The notes: generated by a model not told the origin, from the sequence alone. 64,000 nt of DNA from Thinopyrum elongatum (GCA_011799875.1 CM022297.1:519734929-519798928); one strand, 5' to 3'; numbered from the stretch's first letter, positions 10,808 to 22,437 are shown. Made by a program: numbers and translations.

Positions 10808-12966
10808 ATCCCATTGCTTGTCCTCAAGCAATTCAGTTGACAAACTAAAAGTGACAAAGAAAAACTTTTACAAACTCGGTTTGATCTTGTTGTTGTAAGT
10901 ATGTCTAACTGATGTTCAGGTTTTCAGCAAAGATTATGAACTAACCACATTCACAATAACATTTAGGTCTCACATTTACTCATATCAATAGCATAATCAA
11001 CTAGCGAGCAATAATAATAAATCTCGTATGACAACACTTTTTTCAAAACAATCATGATATAATATGATATAATGGCATCTCGTTAACCCTTTCTGAGACT
11101 GCAAAACATAAATGCAGAGCACCTTTGAAGACCAAGGACTGACTGGACATTGTAATTCATGGCAAAAGAGATCCAGTCACACTCATACTCAACATCAATT
11201 AATAGCAAAGCATACAAATGACAGTGGTGCTCTCTAGCTGGTGCTTTTTATAAGAGGATGATGTCTCAGCAATAAAAGTAAATAGATAGGCCCTTCGCAG
11301 AGGGAAGCAGGGATTTGCAGAGGGGCCAGAGCTCAGAGCTTTTAAAACATAGATGAATATAATTTTGAGCGGTATGCTTTCATTGTCAACATAACAACCA
11401 AGAGATCTCACTATCTTCCATGCTAGATACATTATAGGCGGTTCCCAAACAGAATGGTAAAGTTTTTACTCCCCCTCCACCAATCAAACACACTCCACGG
11501 CTAGCCGAATCCACGGGTGCCGTCCATACCAACAACAGTCCTAGGGGAGTTTTGTTTTATTATTTGCAATTTTGATTTTTGATCTTCTGATCATAGGACT
11601 GAGCATCCCAATTACCAGCCACTTTCTCATGAATGACAAGTGAATAAACACTCATCGTGAGAATAACCCACCTAGCATGGAAGATACTGACAGCCCCCAG
11701 TCGCTACATGAGCGATTCGGGCATATAAAACAGATTATTATTTGAAAGTTTAGAGTTTGGCACATGCAAATTTACTTGGAACGGCATGTAAATACCACAT
11801 ATAGGTAGGTATGGTGGACTCATATGGAACAACTTTGGGTTTAAGGAAGTGAATGCACAAGCAGTATTCCCGCTTAGTACAAGTGAAGGCTAGCAAAAGA
11901 TTGAGGAGCGACCAACTAGAGAGCGACAACGGTCATAAACATGCATTGAGATTAACCAACATTGAATGCAAGCATGAGTAGGATATAAATCACCATGAAC
12001 ATAAATATCATGGAGGCTATGTTGTTTTTGTTTCAACTACATGCGTGAACATGTGCCAAGTCAAGCCACTTGAATCATTCAAAGGAGGATACCATCCTAT
12101 CATACCACATCATAACCATTTTAAATTACATGTTGGCACACAAGACAAACCATTATCCACTCCTAGCTAATTAAGCATGACATGAGTGACTATAATCTCT
12201 AATTGTCATTGCAAACATGTTTCATTCATAATAGGCTGAATCAGGAACGATGAGCTAATCATATTTACAAAAACAAAATAAGTCGAGTTCGTACCAGCTT
12301 TTCTCCATCTCAATCATTTCGTCATATATCGTCATTATTGCCTTTCACTTGCACGACCGAACGATGTGAATAATAATAAGAGTGCACGTGCATTGGACTA
12401 AGCTGGAATCTGCAACATTTATTCAAAGGAGAAGACAAGGTAATATGGGCTCCTTGTTAGATTAACAATAATGCATATGAGAGCCACTCGACATTTTCAT
12501 CGTGGTCTTCTCCTTACGACCCAAAGAAAAAAAAGAATTTCAAAGAAACACACTGAAATATTTTTGGAGTTTTTGTTTTTCTGAAGAAAGTAAAACAAGA
12601 ATGAGAAAAACTATTTACACGGGAAAGCTCCCAACAAGCAAAAGAAGAACGAGAAATCTTTTTGGGTTTTCTTTTAATACTACAACTAAATAAACTAGAA
12701 AGAAAACTAAAAAGAAGCGAGAACTAATTTTTTGGATTTTCTCAAAGGTTTTCAAACACACAGGAAGAAAGTGAGAAAAATAAACTAACATGGATAATAC
12801 AATGAAAAAGTATGAACACCGACAACTAAAATGAGTGTGAGAACATGAATGTAATGTCGGTGAGAAATACGTACTCCCCCATGGTTAGGCTTTAGGCCTA
12901 AGTTGGTCTAGGGCCACGGCTGGAATAACCCTCTCCTCGGTACTCCGGAGGGTCCTTAGAGTTCCA
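10808..12966 (-). other. 3' non-coding tract of the Sabrina-like element
   Basis: About 2.1 kb without a convincing gene. It contains blocks at about 11220-11340, 11400-11520 and 11604-11700 that match, in order and relative strand, blocks of the different Gypsy at 61905-62345. The best is CAAATCCCTGCTTCCCTCTG on the minus strand (within 11288-11335). Confidence 0.75.
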
Positions 12967-13977
12967 CTAGTTGGCGAGCTCCTGTGGCTCCCACTGATAA
13001 ATAGGCTCTAGGTATGGATCCGGCGATAGTGCTGGCTCAGGAACTGGGAATTGTGTCCGCTGCCAGTATGCATAAATGTCATCAGGCATAATAATGTACC
13101 TACCTGAATGAATATCGAACAAAGAAGGTGCAGGCAAAGTAATAATCTGACAAGTACCCTGACTGAAGACTAAGTTATAGATGAGCCGCTTGTCATCATC
13201 TTTCTTAATAAAATCATGTGCTACCATACTAGCATAGTTCAAATATTTAGTGGGTAACAACATCTCTTCTTCCTCATCATGCCTAATGGGTATCTCAAAA
13301 TGTTTAGCAAGGCGGGAGGCATAGATACCTCCAAAGATAGCCCCCTTCGAACGGTTCATGTTCAACCGTCGAGCAACAATAGCGCCCAAACTAAAAGTTT
13401 TATCAGAATATAAAGCATGGCGCAAAATAGCAAGGTCAGGGGCACTATGGCCTCCACTTCCCACACGGCCAATCAAACATCTCCCAGCAAATAATGAATA
13501 ATAGCGTAAAACAGGAAAATGTAAACTAGCCACTCTCGCTTCCGACACCCCTCTCTCTTCCCCTACAGTAGTTTCAGCAATAAAGTCCTCCACATCTCTA
13601 GGACGTGGTTCACTGACGCTGCCCTCATAAGGTATTTCGCAAACATCGAGAAAATCATAAAGTGACATTCGCTTAGGCACATCATACAAGTGAAATTCTA
13701 CCGTAGGAGGATCCTTCCTAGAATGAAAGTGAAAATTTTGCATGAAGGTATTAGTGAGTAGGAGGTATTGGTCACACTTATCGTGGAGGAAGTCGGTGAT
13801 GCCGGCATTCTCCGCCAGGAAATAGAAATCATCATAAATTCCGGCCGCCCTCAAGAATGTATGACTTGGCCGAACCTCTGCGGTGCAAGGAAGATTGTAC
13901 TTGGGCTTCTTCTTCTCCTCATTCTCATTTTCATCTGAATTGCGGCTCGAAGAACCCCTTAACAACATCCTCATCAT
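12967..13977 (-). CDS. Athila ORF1-like protein of the Gypsy element
   Basis: A single intact frame of 336 codons begins MMRMLLRGSSSRNSDENENE and ends at TAG 12967-12969. It contains the recurrent segments YDDFYFLAENAGITDF, LYDVPKRMSLYDF, GRCLIGR and GAIVARRLNMNRSKG, which I associate with the plant ATHILA ORF-1 protein family. No transmembrane segment or protease motif is apparent. It sits where envelope-like genes are found in Athila elements, downstream of gag-protease, but no envelope function can be shown. It is the best-preserved gene of the element, whereas gag carries two stops. Confidence 0.65.
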   Translation of the reverse strand: MMRMLLRGSSSRNSDENENEEKKKPKYNLPCTAEVRPSHTFLRAAGIYDDFYFLAENAGITDFLHDKCDQYLLLTNTFMQNFHFHSRKDPPTVEFHLYDVPKRMSLYDFLDVCEIPYEGSVSEPRPRDVEDFIAETTVGEERGVSEARVASLHFPVLRYYSLFAGRCLIGRVGSGGHSAPDLAILRHALYSDKTFSLGAIVARRLNMNRSKGAIFGGIYASRLAKHFEIPIRHDEEEEMLLPTKYLNYASMVAHDFIKKDDDKRLIYNLVFSQGTCQIITLPAPSLFDIHSGRYIIMPDDIYAYWQRTQFPVPEPALSPDPYLEPIYQWEPQELAN

Positions 13978-14769
13978 GTATTTTCTTTTCCCTGAAAATT
14001 TCTGAAATTTTTTAATGACTCAAAATAAAAGTGAACAAAACTCAACAAAATTGATAGCAGCTACTCCGACAAGTGTCTAGAAGCTATATCATGAAACAAA
14101 ACTACCTTGGACCATATAAATTTGACATGCAAGCTCAGGAACATAGTCACCACAGCAGCAAAAATTTGCTATATATAAAGCACTAGAACAAAAACTAATT
14201 GGACCATTGGAGGAGTCACATACCGAAGAATAATCCCCCGAAACAGTTTCGGAAACGGAGTTCCGAGCAAGGAGATCGAAAATGGCAGAAAAATGAGCTA
14301 GAACAAGGGTTTGAGCAATGGTGGGATTTTTTCTGGAGGAAGACAAAGTGAATGGGTGCTAGAATAAGAGAGGGGGGCCCACGTGGGACCCACAAGCCTG
14401 CTAGGCGCGCCAGGGGGGTGGGCGTGCCCTGTGGGCTTGTGGCCCACTGGTGCACCCCCCTTGATATGTTTTCAGTGCCAAAAATTCTTAAAAATTCTGG
14501 AAAAAATCATACTAAATTTTCAGGGCATTTGGAGAACTTTTATTTTCTGGTCATTTTTTATTGCGCGGATAATTCAAAAAACAGAAAAATAATGGCATTT
14601 TTGCTTTATTTACTCTAAATAACAGAAGGTACAAAGAGGGTACAGAGAGTTGTGTTTACTAAATTCATCCATCTCATGCCCGTCAAAAGGAATCCATTAA
14701 CAAGGTTGATCAAGTCATATTAACAAACTTCTTCCGAATGACATGAAACCGAAGAATCCTCGTATAGCA
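13978..14769 (-). other. spacer in place of pol
   Basis: Non-coding sequence of about 790 bp between protease and ORF1-like gene, homologous to 7274-8053. No reverse transcriptase or integrase motif is visible in any frame. Confidence 0.7.
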
Positions 14770-17511
14770 CTAGGTTATCTCAATGGGGATATGCATGTCC
14801 CCAACAATAAGAATATCATTTCTTTTGACAGTAGGAAGAGGGAATTCAAAACCTCCAATAGTAATCGGTGAAATTTTTCCAATAGAATTGATACTATTCA
14901 CTTGAGGTTGTTTCTTTGGAAAGTGTACCGTATGCTCATTACCATTAACATGAAAAGTGACATTGCCCTTGTTGCAATCAATAACATCCCCTACAGTATT
15001 CAAAAAGGGTCTACCAAGGATGATCGACATACTGTCGTCCTCGGGTATATCAAGAATAACAAAGTCCGTTAAAATAGTAACATTTGCAACTACGATAGGT
15101 ACATCCTCACAAACACCGATGGGTATAGCAGTTGATTTATCGGCCATTTGCGAAGAGATTTCAGTTGGTGTCAACTTATTCAAATCAAGTCTACGATATA
15201 AAGAGAAAGGCATAACACTAGCACCGGCTCCAAGATCACATAAAGCAGTTTTAACATACTTTCTTTTAATGGAGCAAGGTATAGTTGGTATCCCCGGATC
15301 TCCTAGTTTCTTTGGTATTCCACCCTTAAATATGTAATTAGCAAGCATGGTGGAAATTTCAGATTCAGGTATCTTTCTTTTATTAGTAACAATAACTTTC
15401 ATATACTTAGCATAAGGAGACATTTTCAGAATATCAGTCAAACGCATACGCAAAAAGACAGGTCTAAGCATTTCAACAAATCGCTCAAAGTCCTCATTAT
15501 CCTTTTTCTAGGATGGTTTAGGAGGAAAGGGCATGGGTTTCTGAACCCATGGTTCTCTTTCTTTACCATGTTTCCTAGCAACAAAGTCTCTCTTATCATA
15601 TCTTTTATTCTTAGGTTGTGGGTTATCAGGATCAAGAGCAGGTTCTATCTCCACATCATTATCATTACTAGGTTGAGCATCAACATGAACATCATCATTA
15701 ACATTATCACTAGGTTCATGTTCATCACCAGATTGTGTCTCAGCATCAGAAATAGAAATATCATTTGGATTCTCAGGTGTGTATACAACAGGTTCACTAG
15801 AAGCATGCAAAGTCCTATCAGCTTTCTTTTTACTACTAGAAGGACTAGGTGCATCAGTATTAATTCTCTGAGAATCTTGCTCAATTCTCTTAGGATGGCC
15901 CTCAGGATACAAAGGTTCCTGAGTCATTTTACCACCTCTAGTCATAACTCTGACAGCATTATCATTCGTTTTATTGTTCATCTCATTAAGCAAATCATTT
16001 TGTGCCTTGAGTACTTGTTCTACTTGAGTTTTTACCATGGAAGCATGTTTACTAATAATCTTGAGATCATTAACAGTTCTACACACATAGTCACCCAAGC
16101 AGTCAAGCATATAAGCATTACGTTTCAATTGTCTACTAACATATGCATTGAAGTTTTCTTGTTTAACAATAAAGTAATCAAATTCATCCAAGCATTGACT
16201 AGTAGACTTATTATGAGGAATATCACCATCATCAAATCTATAGAGAGAATTTACCACTACTACCTGTGTCGGAGTATTAAAACCATGTATTTCTTCGATA
16301 GGTGGTAAATTCTTAACATCTTCAACTTTAATACCTTTTTCTTTCATAGATTTCTTTGCCTCTTGCATATCTTCAGGACTGAGAAATAGAATACCTCTTT
16401 TCTTCGGAGTTGGCTTAGGAGGTGGTTCAGGAAGAGTCCAATCATTATCATTACTCAATATGTTATTCAATAATACTTCAGCTTGTTCAACAGTTCTTTC
16501 CCTGAAAACACAACCAGCACAACTATCTAGGTGGTCCCTATAAGCATCGGTTAGTCCATTATAAAAGATATCAAGTATTTCATTTTTCTTGAGAGGATGA
16601 TCAGGCAAAGCATTAAGTAATTGGAGAAGCCTCCCCCAAGCTTGTGGGAGACTCTCTCTTTCAATTTGCACAAAGTTAAATATTTCCTGTAAAGCAGCTT
16701 GTTTCTTATGAGCAGGAAAATATTTTTCAGAGAAGTAGTATATCATATCCTAGGGACTACGCACACAACCAGGAGCGAGAGAATTAAACCATATTTTACC
16801 ATCACCCTTTAATGAGAAAGGAAACAACTTAAGAATATAGTAATAGCGAATTTTTTCCTCATGAGCGAACAGGGTGGCTATATCATTTAATTTAGTGAGA
16901 TGTGCCACAACAGTTTCAGATTCATAGCCATGGAAAGGATCAGATTCAACCAAAGTAATTAACTCAGGATCAACAGAGAATTCATAATCCTTATCAGTAA
17001 CACAGATAGGTGAAGTAGCAAACTTAGGATCATATTGCATTCTAGCATTCAAAGATTTTTCTTTCCACTTGCATAGTAATTTCTTAAGGTCATCTCTATC
17101 CTTACAAGCAAGAAAGTCCCTAGCTACCTCTCCACCCATAACATAACCCTCAGGTATAATAGGCAATTCATATCTAGGAGAGCTAGGTCTAGTGGGTGTT
17201 GCAATAATTTCATCAGTTTCAGAAATATCATCAGTTTCATCGTTCTCAATATCTTTAGCTCTAGCAAGTTGTTGATCAAGAAATTCACCCAGTGGCACAG
17301 TATTATCAAGCATAGAAGTAGCATCATAAGTATCATTCATAGCAGAAGTAGCATCATCAATTACTTGCGACACATTAGGATTAGCAGGTGGTGGTGTCAC
17401 AAGCTTACTCAAAACAAAAGGTGAATCGAGTGCAGAGCTAGATGGCAGTTCCTTACCTCCCCTCGTAGTAGAGGGATAAATCTTGGTTCTTGGATCTTTC
17501 AGATTCTTCAT
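14770..17511 (-). pseudogene. gag-protease of the Sabrina-like element, two in-frame stops
   Basis: One reading frame of about 913 codons starts at MKNLKDPRTKIYPSTTRGGK. It is interrupted by TAG at 16750-16752 and TAG at 15508-15510; the three pieces stay in the same phase. The first part has the gag core (KLFPFSLKGDGKIWFNSLAP, then YYFSEKYFPAHKK and LPQAWGRLLQLLNALPDHPL). A charged serine-rich region follows. The last 233 codons are the retropepsin-like protease with CDLGAGAS (Asp codon 15237-15235) and ILGRPFLNT. At the second stop the left copy has CAG. The frame ends after the protease. Confidence 0.88.
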
Positions 17512-17560
17512 AGTGATAAACAGATATAAATCCCAAGTGACTCAGATAATAGAGCTATGC

Positions 17561-17578
17561 TCCCCGGCAACGGCGCCA
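17561..17578 (-). other. primer binding site, tRNA-Asp type
   Basis: On the minus strand TGGCGCCGTTGCCGGGGA lies 11 bases inside the 5' LTR. This is the PBS usually reported for Athila-lineage elements (complement of a tRNA-Asp 3' end), which supports the lineage call. Confidence 0.8.
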
Positions 17579-17589
17579 GAAAAAGGTCT

Positions 17590-18962
17590 TGATAACCCAC
17601 AAGTATAGGGTATCGCAATAGTTTTCGAGGGTAGAGTATTCAACCCAAATTTATTTATTCGACACAAGGGGAGCCAAAGAATATTCTCAAGTATTAGCAG
17701 TTGAGTTGTCAATTCAACCACACCTGAAAGACTTAATATCTGCAGCAAAGTTTTTAGTAGCAAAGTAGTATGAAAGTAACGGTAACAATAACAAAAGTAA
17801 CAGTAGCAGTTTTGTAGCAATTGTAACAGCAGTAGCACTAAAGTAACTTAGCAAAGATCAATATGTGAAAAGCTCGTAGGCAATGGAATGGCAATGATAA
17901 TAATGTTGGATAATATTCATCATGTAGCAGCCATAACATAGGGTGACACAGAACTAGCTCCAATTCATCAATATAATGTAGGCATGTATTCCGTATATAG
18001 TCATACGTGCTTATGGAAAAGAACTTGCGCATCATCTTTTGTCCTACCCTCCTGTGGCAGCGGGGTCCTAATGGAAACTAAGGGATATTAAGGCCTCCTT
18101 TTAATAGAGAACCGGACCAAAGCATTAGCACTTAGTGAATACATGAACTCCTCAAACTACGGTAATCACCGGAAAGAATCCCAATTATTGTCACCTTGGG
18201 GTATGCGGATCATAACACGTAATAGGTGTCTACAACTTGCAAGATAGGATCAAGAACACAAATATATTCATGAAAACATAATTGGTTCAGATTTGAAATC
18301 ATGGCACTCGAGCCCTAGTGACAAGCGTTAAGCATAGCAAAGTCATAGCAACATCAATCTCAGAACATAGTGGATACTAGGGATCAAACCCTAACAAAAC
18401 TAACTCGATTATATGATAGATCTCATCCAACCCATCACCGTCTAGCAAGCCTACGATGAAATTACTCACTCCCGGCGAAGAGCATCATGAAATTGGTGAT
18501 GGAGGAAGGATGATGATGATGATGGCGATGAATCCCCCTCTCCGGAGCCCCAAACGGACTTCAAATCCGCCCTCTCGATGACGAACAGGAGGTGGCGGCG
18601 GCTCCGTATCGTAAAACGCGATGAACTCTTCTCTCTGATTTTTTCCTCCCCGAATAGGGTTATATGGAGTTGAAGTTGAGGTCGGATGGGCTCCAGGGGG
18701 CCCACAAGCCTGCAGGGCGCGCCCCAGGGCTTGTGGCCCCCCTCTGGATAATTCTTGCGCCAGTATTTTTTATATATTCCAAAAATATTCTCCGTAAATT
18801 TTCAGGTCAATCCGAGAACTTTTATTTCTGCAGAAAAATAACACCATGGCAATTCTGCTGAAAACAACGTCAGTCCGGGTTAGTTCCATTCAAATCATGC
18901 AAATTAGAGTCTAAAACAAGGGCAAAAGAGTTTGGAAAAATAGATACGATGGAGACGTATCA
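17590..18962 (-). repeat. 5' LTR of Sabrina-like element (1373 bp)
   Basis: On the minus strand it begins TGATACGTCTCCATCG and ends GTGGGTTATCA, with complete TGAT...ATCA termini. A TATA-like CCATATAACCC lies on the minus strand near 18660. The small minus frames inside are not genes. Confidence 0.92.
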
Positions 18963-19206
18963 CGTCGCCACTTCCAAAGCTCCCCAACTTTCGCCGAGTC
19001 TTACAATGTCCCTCAATTCCAAAATCCGACCTTGTAAAACCTTAGTCACATGGAAGAAGGGTGTGGCTCTTCTCTTGAATTTACTCGACTAGGAAGTGAA
19101 TGGGAGTACGTATCTCCTAAACTATAGTAGAACCCTAATTTGGGCATGTTTGGGCTGACTAGTGCTTGCCATTATTTCTCCATGATAGGTCGTGCTCCAA
19201 TCCTAT
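18963..19206. other. non-coding flank of the Gypsy element
   Basis: I see no gene or repeat structure here. It begins at the outer edge of the Gypsy 5' LTR. Confidence 0.4.
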
Positions 19207-19322
19207 GACGCGTTTGGTAACCTGCATACACCTCAATCAGGTCTGTTGGATGTAACTTTTTTCGTGTTGGGCACTGTTGGGCCTGCAGGTCACGATTCTT
19301 AAAACACCATTTTGCATGTATC

Positions 19323-19352
19323 GCTGGAAACGGTAAAAAAAACGTTTCCAGC
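19323..19352. repeat. perfect 10-bp stem hairpin
   Basis: GCTGGAAACG at 19323-19332 is exactly complementary to 19343-19352 across a 10-base A-rich loop. It lies near the left end of the inverted-terminal element. Function unknown. Confidence 0.6.
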
Positions 19353-19439
19353 AAGCCAAGCCCGATCGATGCTCTGAGCCCGCGTGGGTGGCTCTAGCGG
19401 GACGTGTTTGTAAGTGGTTTGTAGATATTTTCCTCTAAT

Positions 19440-19960
19440 CACCTCCTTAATCTCCTTCATCTCTTCTACACAACCGTGCTTCTATTTTAGATAAGTTGTA
19501 CAGAAAATTATGCACCTCGATCTGATCCATTCAGGTGATCGGATCGTAGTTTCGTTCACTCTATATGTTGAATTTTGTGTTCTTATTTTGTGCCTTTTTG
19601 GACGAATTTTGACAAATTCGTGACACACGGTCGACCATTTGAAGTTTCCTATGAGGAGTAGTTTCCTATGTGACCAGTATACTGTAATATGCATGTCACC
19701 CTCCTATTCTCCTTCACTCCTAATATCGTTCACTAGTCTCATCTAATCTACACAACCATGCTTCAATTTAAGATAAGTTGTACACGAAAAATCACATCGA
19801 CGTTGTGGTTCCAGTCAAGCGACTGGTTCATGATTTCATTGGCTGTACGTCATGTTCAGTTTCGTGTTTATGTTTGAAGCTATTTTGGATGTATTTTGAC
19901 AAATTCATCACGCACGGTCGTCTGTTTGAATTTTCCTTTGACTAGTAGCTTCATCTATCC
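19440..19960. repeat. diverged tandem direct repeat, two units of about 260 bp
   Basis: Unit one (about 19440-19695) and unit two (about 19706-19960) share CTACACAACCRTGCTTC, TAGATAAGTTGTACA-like, and TTTTGACAAATTC...CACGGTCG blocks in the same order, at clearly reduced identity. This is an old tandem duplication with no open frame preserved. Confidence 0.6.
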
Positions 19961-20086
19961 GTTTCACATGACTTTCGTGTTGTACATATTCTATTTCGAA
20001 GGTTCTAGACAAATACATATACATCTCACTAGTCCCTTCTAATCTTCTCAGTGTACTTTACACCGTTTGCTTCGAACTTGTGGGAC

Positions 20087-20232
20087 TGATGTCACATGTG
20101 TGTGATGTTCATGTGAACGTGTGTGCGCACGAGCGCATGTGTTGTTCATGTGACCGTGCGGGTGTGCTGGCGTGTGTGTTGTTCATGTAAATGTGTGTGT
20201 ATTGTTCATGTAAACGTGTGTTGTCACGTGTA
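20087..20232. repeat. GT-rich minisatellite
   Basis: Four imperfect copies of a unit like TGTTCATGTGAACGTGTGTG are strung together between these positions. Simple-sequence expansion, no coding value. Confidence 0.65.
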
Positions 20233-20473
20233 CATTCTACTGTAACATCTCTGTTTCAATGTAGTTGTTAACTTCTAATCACGATGCATGTATACAACCA
20301 AACACTAGGGAGGAATTGCCATTACGACACAGACAATTTATATGCAGGTGACCAAACAACATGCAAACATCGTATTTTACCCTGTATCTTCTCAACCAGG
20401 CTCTACTTAGACTGACCTGTTTTTTACATGCAACCTCTAAATATCGATGCAGATAACTAAACGTGTCACTAGC

Positions 20474-22020
20474 AATGACGCATCCACCTCCTATTTATCC
20501 TTGCGATGGTAGGATCTGGACGAGGTCTTTGATAGTGGACCTATTTGAGGTAGCCAGAACAGTGAAACTGTTTTTGGCTCGGAGGATTTATGAATTTTAA
20601 AATTCTAAATTTGAAGTTTCCAAAATTTCTAAAAAAATACATGTACACATACGGATGTTGTCTACAAGCGTGTAAAGTTTCATCATTAAATATGTTAATA
20701 TACATGAACTGAGTGTAGTTTAGATGATTAGGTTCTTTGCTGTGGAACTAGCTCACTATGGTTTAAGTCTTAAATTTAACACTGGTGTTCGTATTTTTTG
20801 AATTTATTTCAGAATTTTTGGTGATGTACGTTCAGTAGGGGAGAAGTTTCCATTAAATACGAAGGTGTTTGCGGCGATCACTTTATCAATCTCAAAATAT
20901 TGTGCCGGCTCAGTATCTCGAAGTTCTCATAGGGATAAGATATGCGTGCGTGTATTTACAGGGATGAGTTTAAATGCACCATTCACTATAAAAAAAAGTT
21001 CATGATTTTTATAGTTCACATCGTAACATCTGTTATCATAAAAATTTATGAACTTGTAGAAACACCCTATGTGCTATATGTGTATTGCTTTCAGGATCCT
21101 TTAACTTCAAAAGTTGATTTTTAGTTAGTTGTCGTTACTGTGCCTTCAAGTTGAACCCTTTCAATCTACAATTCTCTTCATCAGCGGTGGTATCTGGTGC
21201 ACTGGTCTTGTAGAGCCTTAGCACGATGACTTTCTGACTGTCTACTACAACAAGTTTTGCCTCCGGCGAGGGAGACGCGATGATGGTGACACACTTTTGG
21301 CTCACTCTAGATAGTTGGTCTATGAAGCTGATGTAACTTCTATTATTTCGGATGTTTGTTGTGCTGCCATGACATATGAAGAATGGATCAAAAGTTTTTT
21401 CTCTTCCAAAAGAAGACATCCGAGGAGAACCATAAAAAAAGATAGAATCAGTGCTCAAAGTTTTGTGCACTTTTCAGCAGAAATTTCTAATCTTTTTGTT
21501 TGGATCTCGTTGGATGTCATTTGGACATAAAAATTTGCATGAACCTAAAATATTTTAAGCTTCAGATTTCTTTTTTTTGTTATTTTTTCGATTTTAATCG
21601 AGGATGAAATACATCTGGGTTTAGCCACAATTTTTCTTTTCCTCTTGCGAGGGCGATGGCGTGAGTCCCCCACTCCCCCCCCCCAGCGCGCGTGCAGGCT
21701 TTATTGTTTTTCAAATAGAATTGAAACTGGAGCAAATCTCGTGACTTATTCGGCCCACATAAGATTGAAGAGGAGGATGAGGAAAGAGCGAAGTCGGAAT
21801 CGTCTGGTTATCATGGGACTGCTGGCGCTGAAGCGGTTCATGCGGTGGTGGCGGCAGCAGATCGTGACTTTTTTCCTCCTAAATTCAAATCGCTGACAAA
21901 ATGTAGCGGCTCGGGAGCAAAAGTAACTCTCAGAAAGGAGGGGTGGAGAGCAGCAATGCAAGCGGATGTGCTTTTTCCGGATCGAGATCATTGAAAAAAA
22001 ACTTGTCAATGCAGTAGTTT
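20474..22020. other. gene-poor intergenic sequence
   Basis: No supportable gene. Frames such as 21135-21470 (minus) and 21315-21530 (plus) have no recognisable family and overlap each other. The segment near 20830-20960 resembles short dispersed grass repeats I cannot name. Confidence 0.4.
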
Positions 22021-22028
22021 GGGGGGGG

Positions 22029-22062
<34 letters not shown>

Positions 22063-22175
22063 TCAATCCTAGTCGGATCAAATCATAGCAAAAGAATAGC
22101 TTTCGAAAGGGAGAGCAGCAATACAAGTGCATGCATTTCTTTTCTTCGACGATCAAAATCATTGCAAAAGATCCA
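21915..22175. repeat. diverged direct repeat flanking a G tract
   Basis: GGAGAGCAGCAATGCAAG...GATCATTGAAAA at about 21952-22000 recurs in weaker form at about 22108-22170, on both sides of the G tract. It suggests a local duplication. Confidence 0.5.
22021..22061. repeat. 41-base poly-G tract
   Basis: Forty-one bases, all G except one C at 22029. Such runs are rare in plant nuclear DNA. They can fold as quadruplexes and are also prone to sequencing and assembly error, so the exact length is doubtful. Confidence 0.85.
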
Positions 22176-22293
22176 TCGTAGTATGAGAAAAAAAATGCAA
22201 TTCAAATCATAAAAAAGAAATTCAGTTGCGTTTTTCAGAAATTCAAATAAAAAAGGACCTTACGTCACTCTGTACATCTGCCCCCCCCTTACA

Positions 22294-22417
22294 CACACGA
22301 AGTCACATTTGTGAGGCCAGCGAGCTAGGGTGACGGGCCGGCACGACCCGGCCCGGACTGTAGTACTGGCCCCCCGCAAACACGAAACCACATCTGTGAA
22401 GCCAGCGAGCTAGGGTG
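22294..22417. repeat. direct repeat of about 38 bp
   Basis: Acacgaagtcacatttgtg and the following GCCAGCGAGCTAGGGTG at 22294-22331 return with few changes at 22380-22417. A local duplication in non-coding sequence. Confidence 0.65.
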
Positions 22418-22437
22418 CAGTGCAGATGGATGTGTTT

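Larger units (their letters stand above)
9428..18962 (-). mobile_element. Sabrina-like (Athila-lineage) non-autonomous Gypsy retrotransposon
   Basis: In minus-strand order: 5' LTR (18962-17590), tRNA-Asp-type PBS, gag-protease (17511-14770), spacer, ORF1-like gene (13977-12967), about 2.1 kb of non-coding sequence, polypurine tract and 3' LTR (10793-9428). There is no reverse transcriptase, RNase H or integrase, so the element must have been mobilised in trans. The last ~18 bases of the 3' LTR are lost at the junction with the left fragment, so no TSD can be tested; the right flank begins cgtcg. Confidence 0.88.
19207..20473. mobile_element. degenerate element with inverted ends (possible DNA-transposon remnant)
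   Basis: The left end GACGCGTTTGGTAACCTGCA and the reverse complement of the right end (20452-20473) agree at 17 of 22 positions. The interior has no coding sequence. It holds a pair of diverged direct repeats and a GT-rich minisatellite. No clean TSD is visible and no superfamily can be named. The ends could also be chance plus decay. Confidence 0.35.

Noticed and set aside
15568..16308. 246-codon plus-strand open frame
   Set aside because: It lies exactly antisense to Gypsy gag and is rich in Ile/Arg/Leu as expected from the complement of that gene; the same shadow occurs at 8855-9199.
17561..17578. tRNA-like sequence
   Set aside because: It is only the 18-base retrotransposon primer binding site complementary to a tRNA end, not a tRNA gene. 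No complete tRNA or rRNA gene was recognised in the window.
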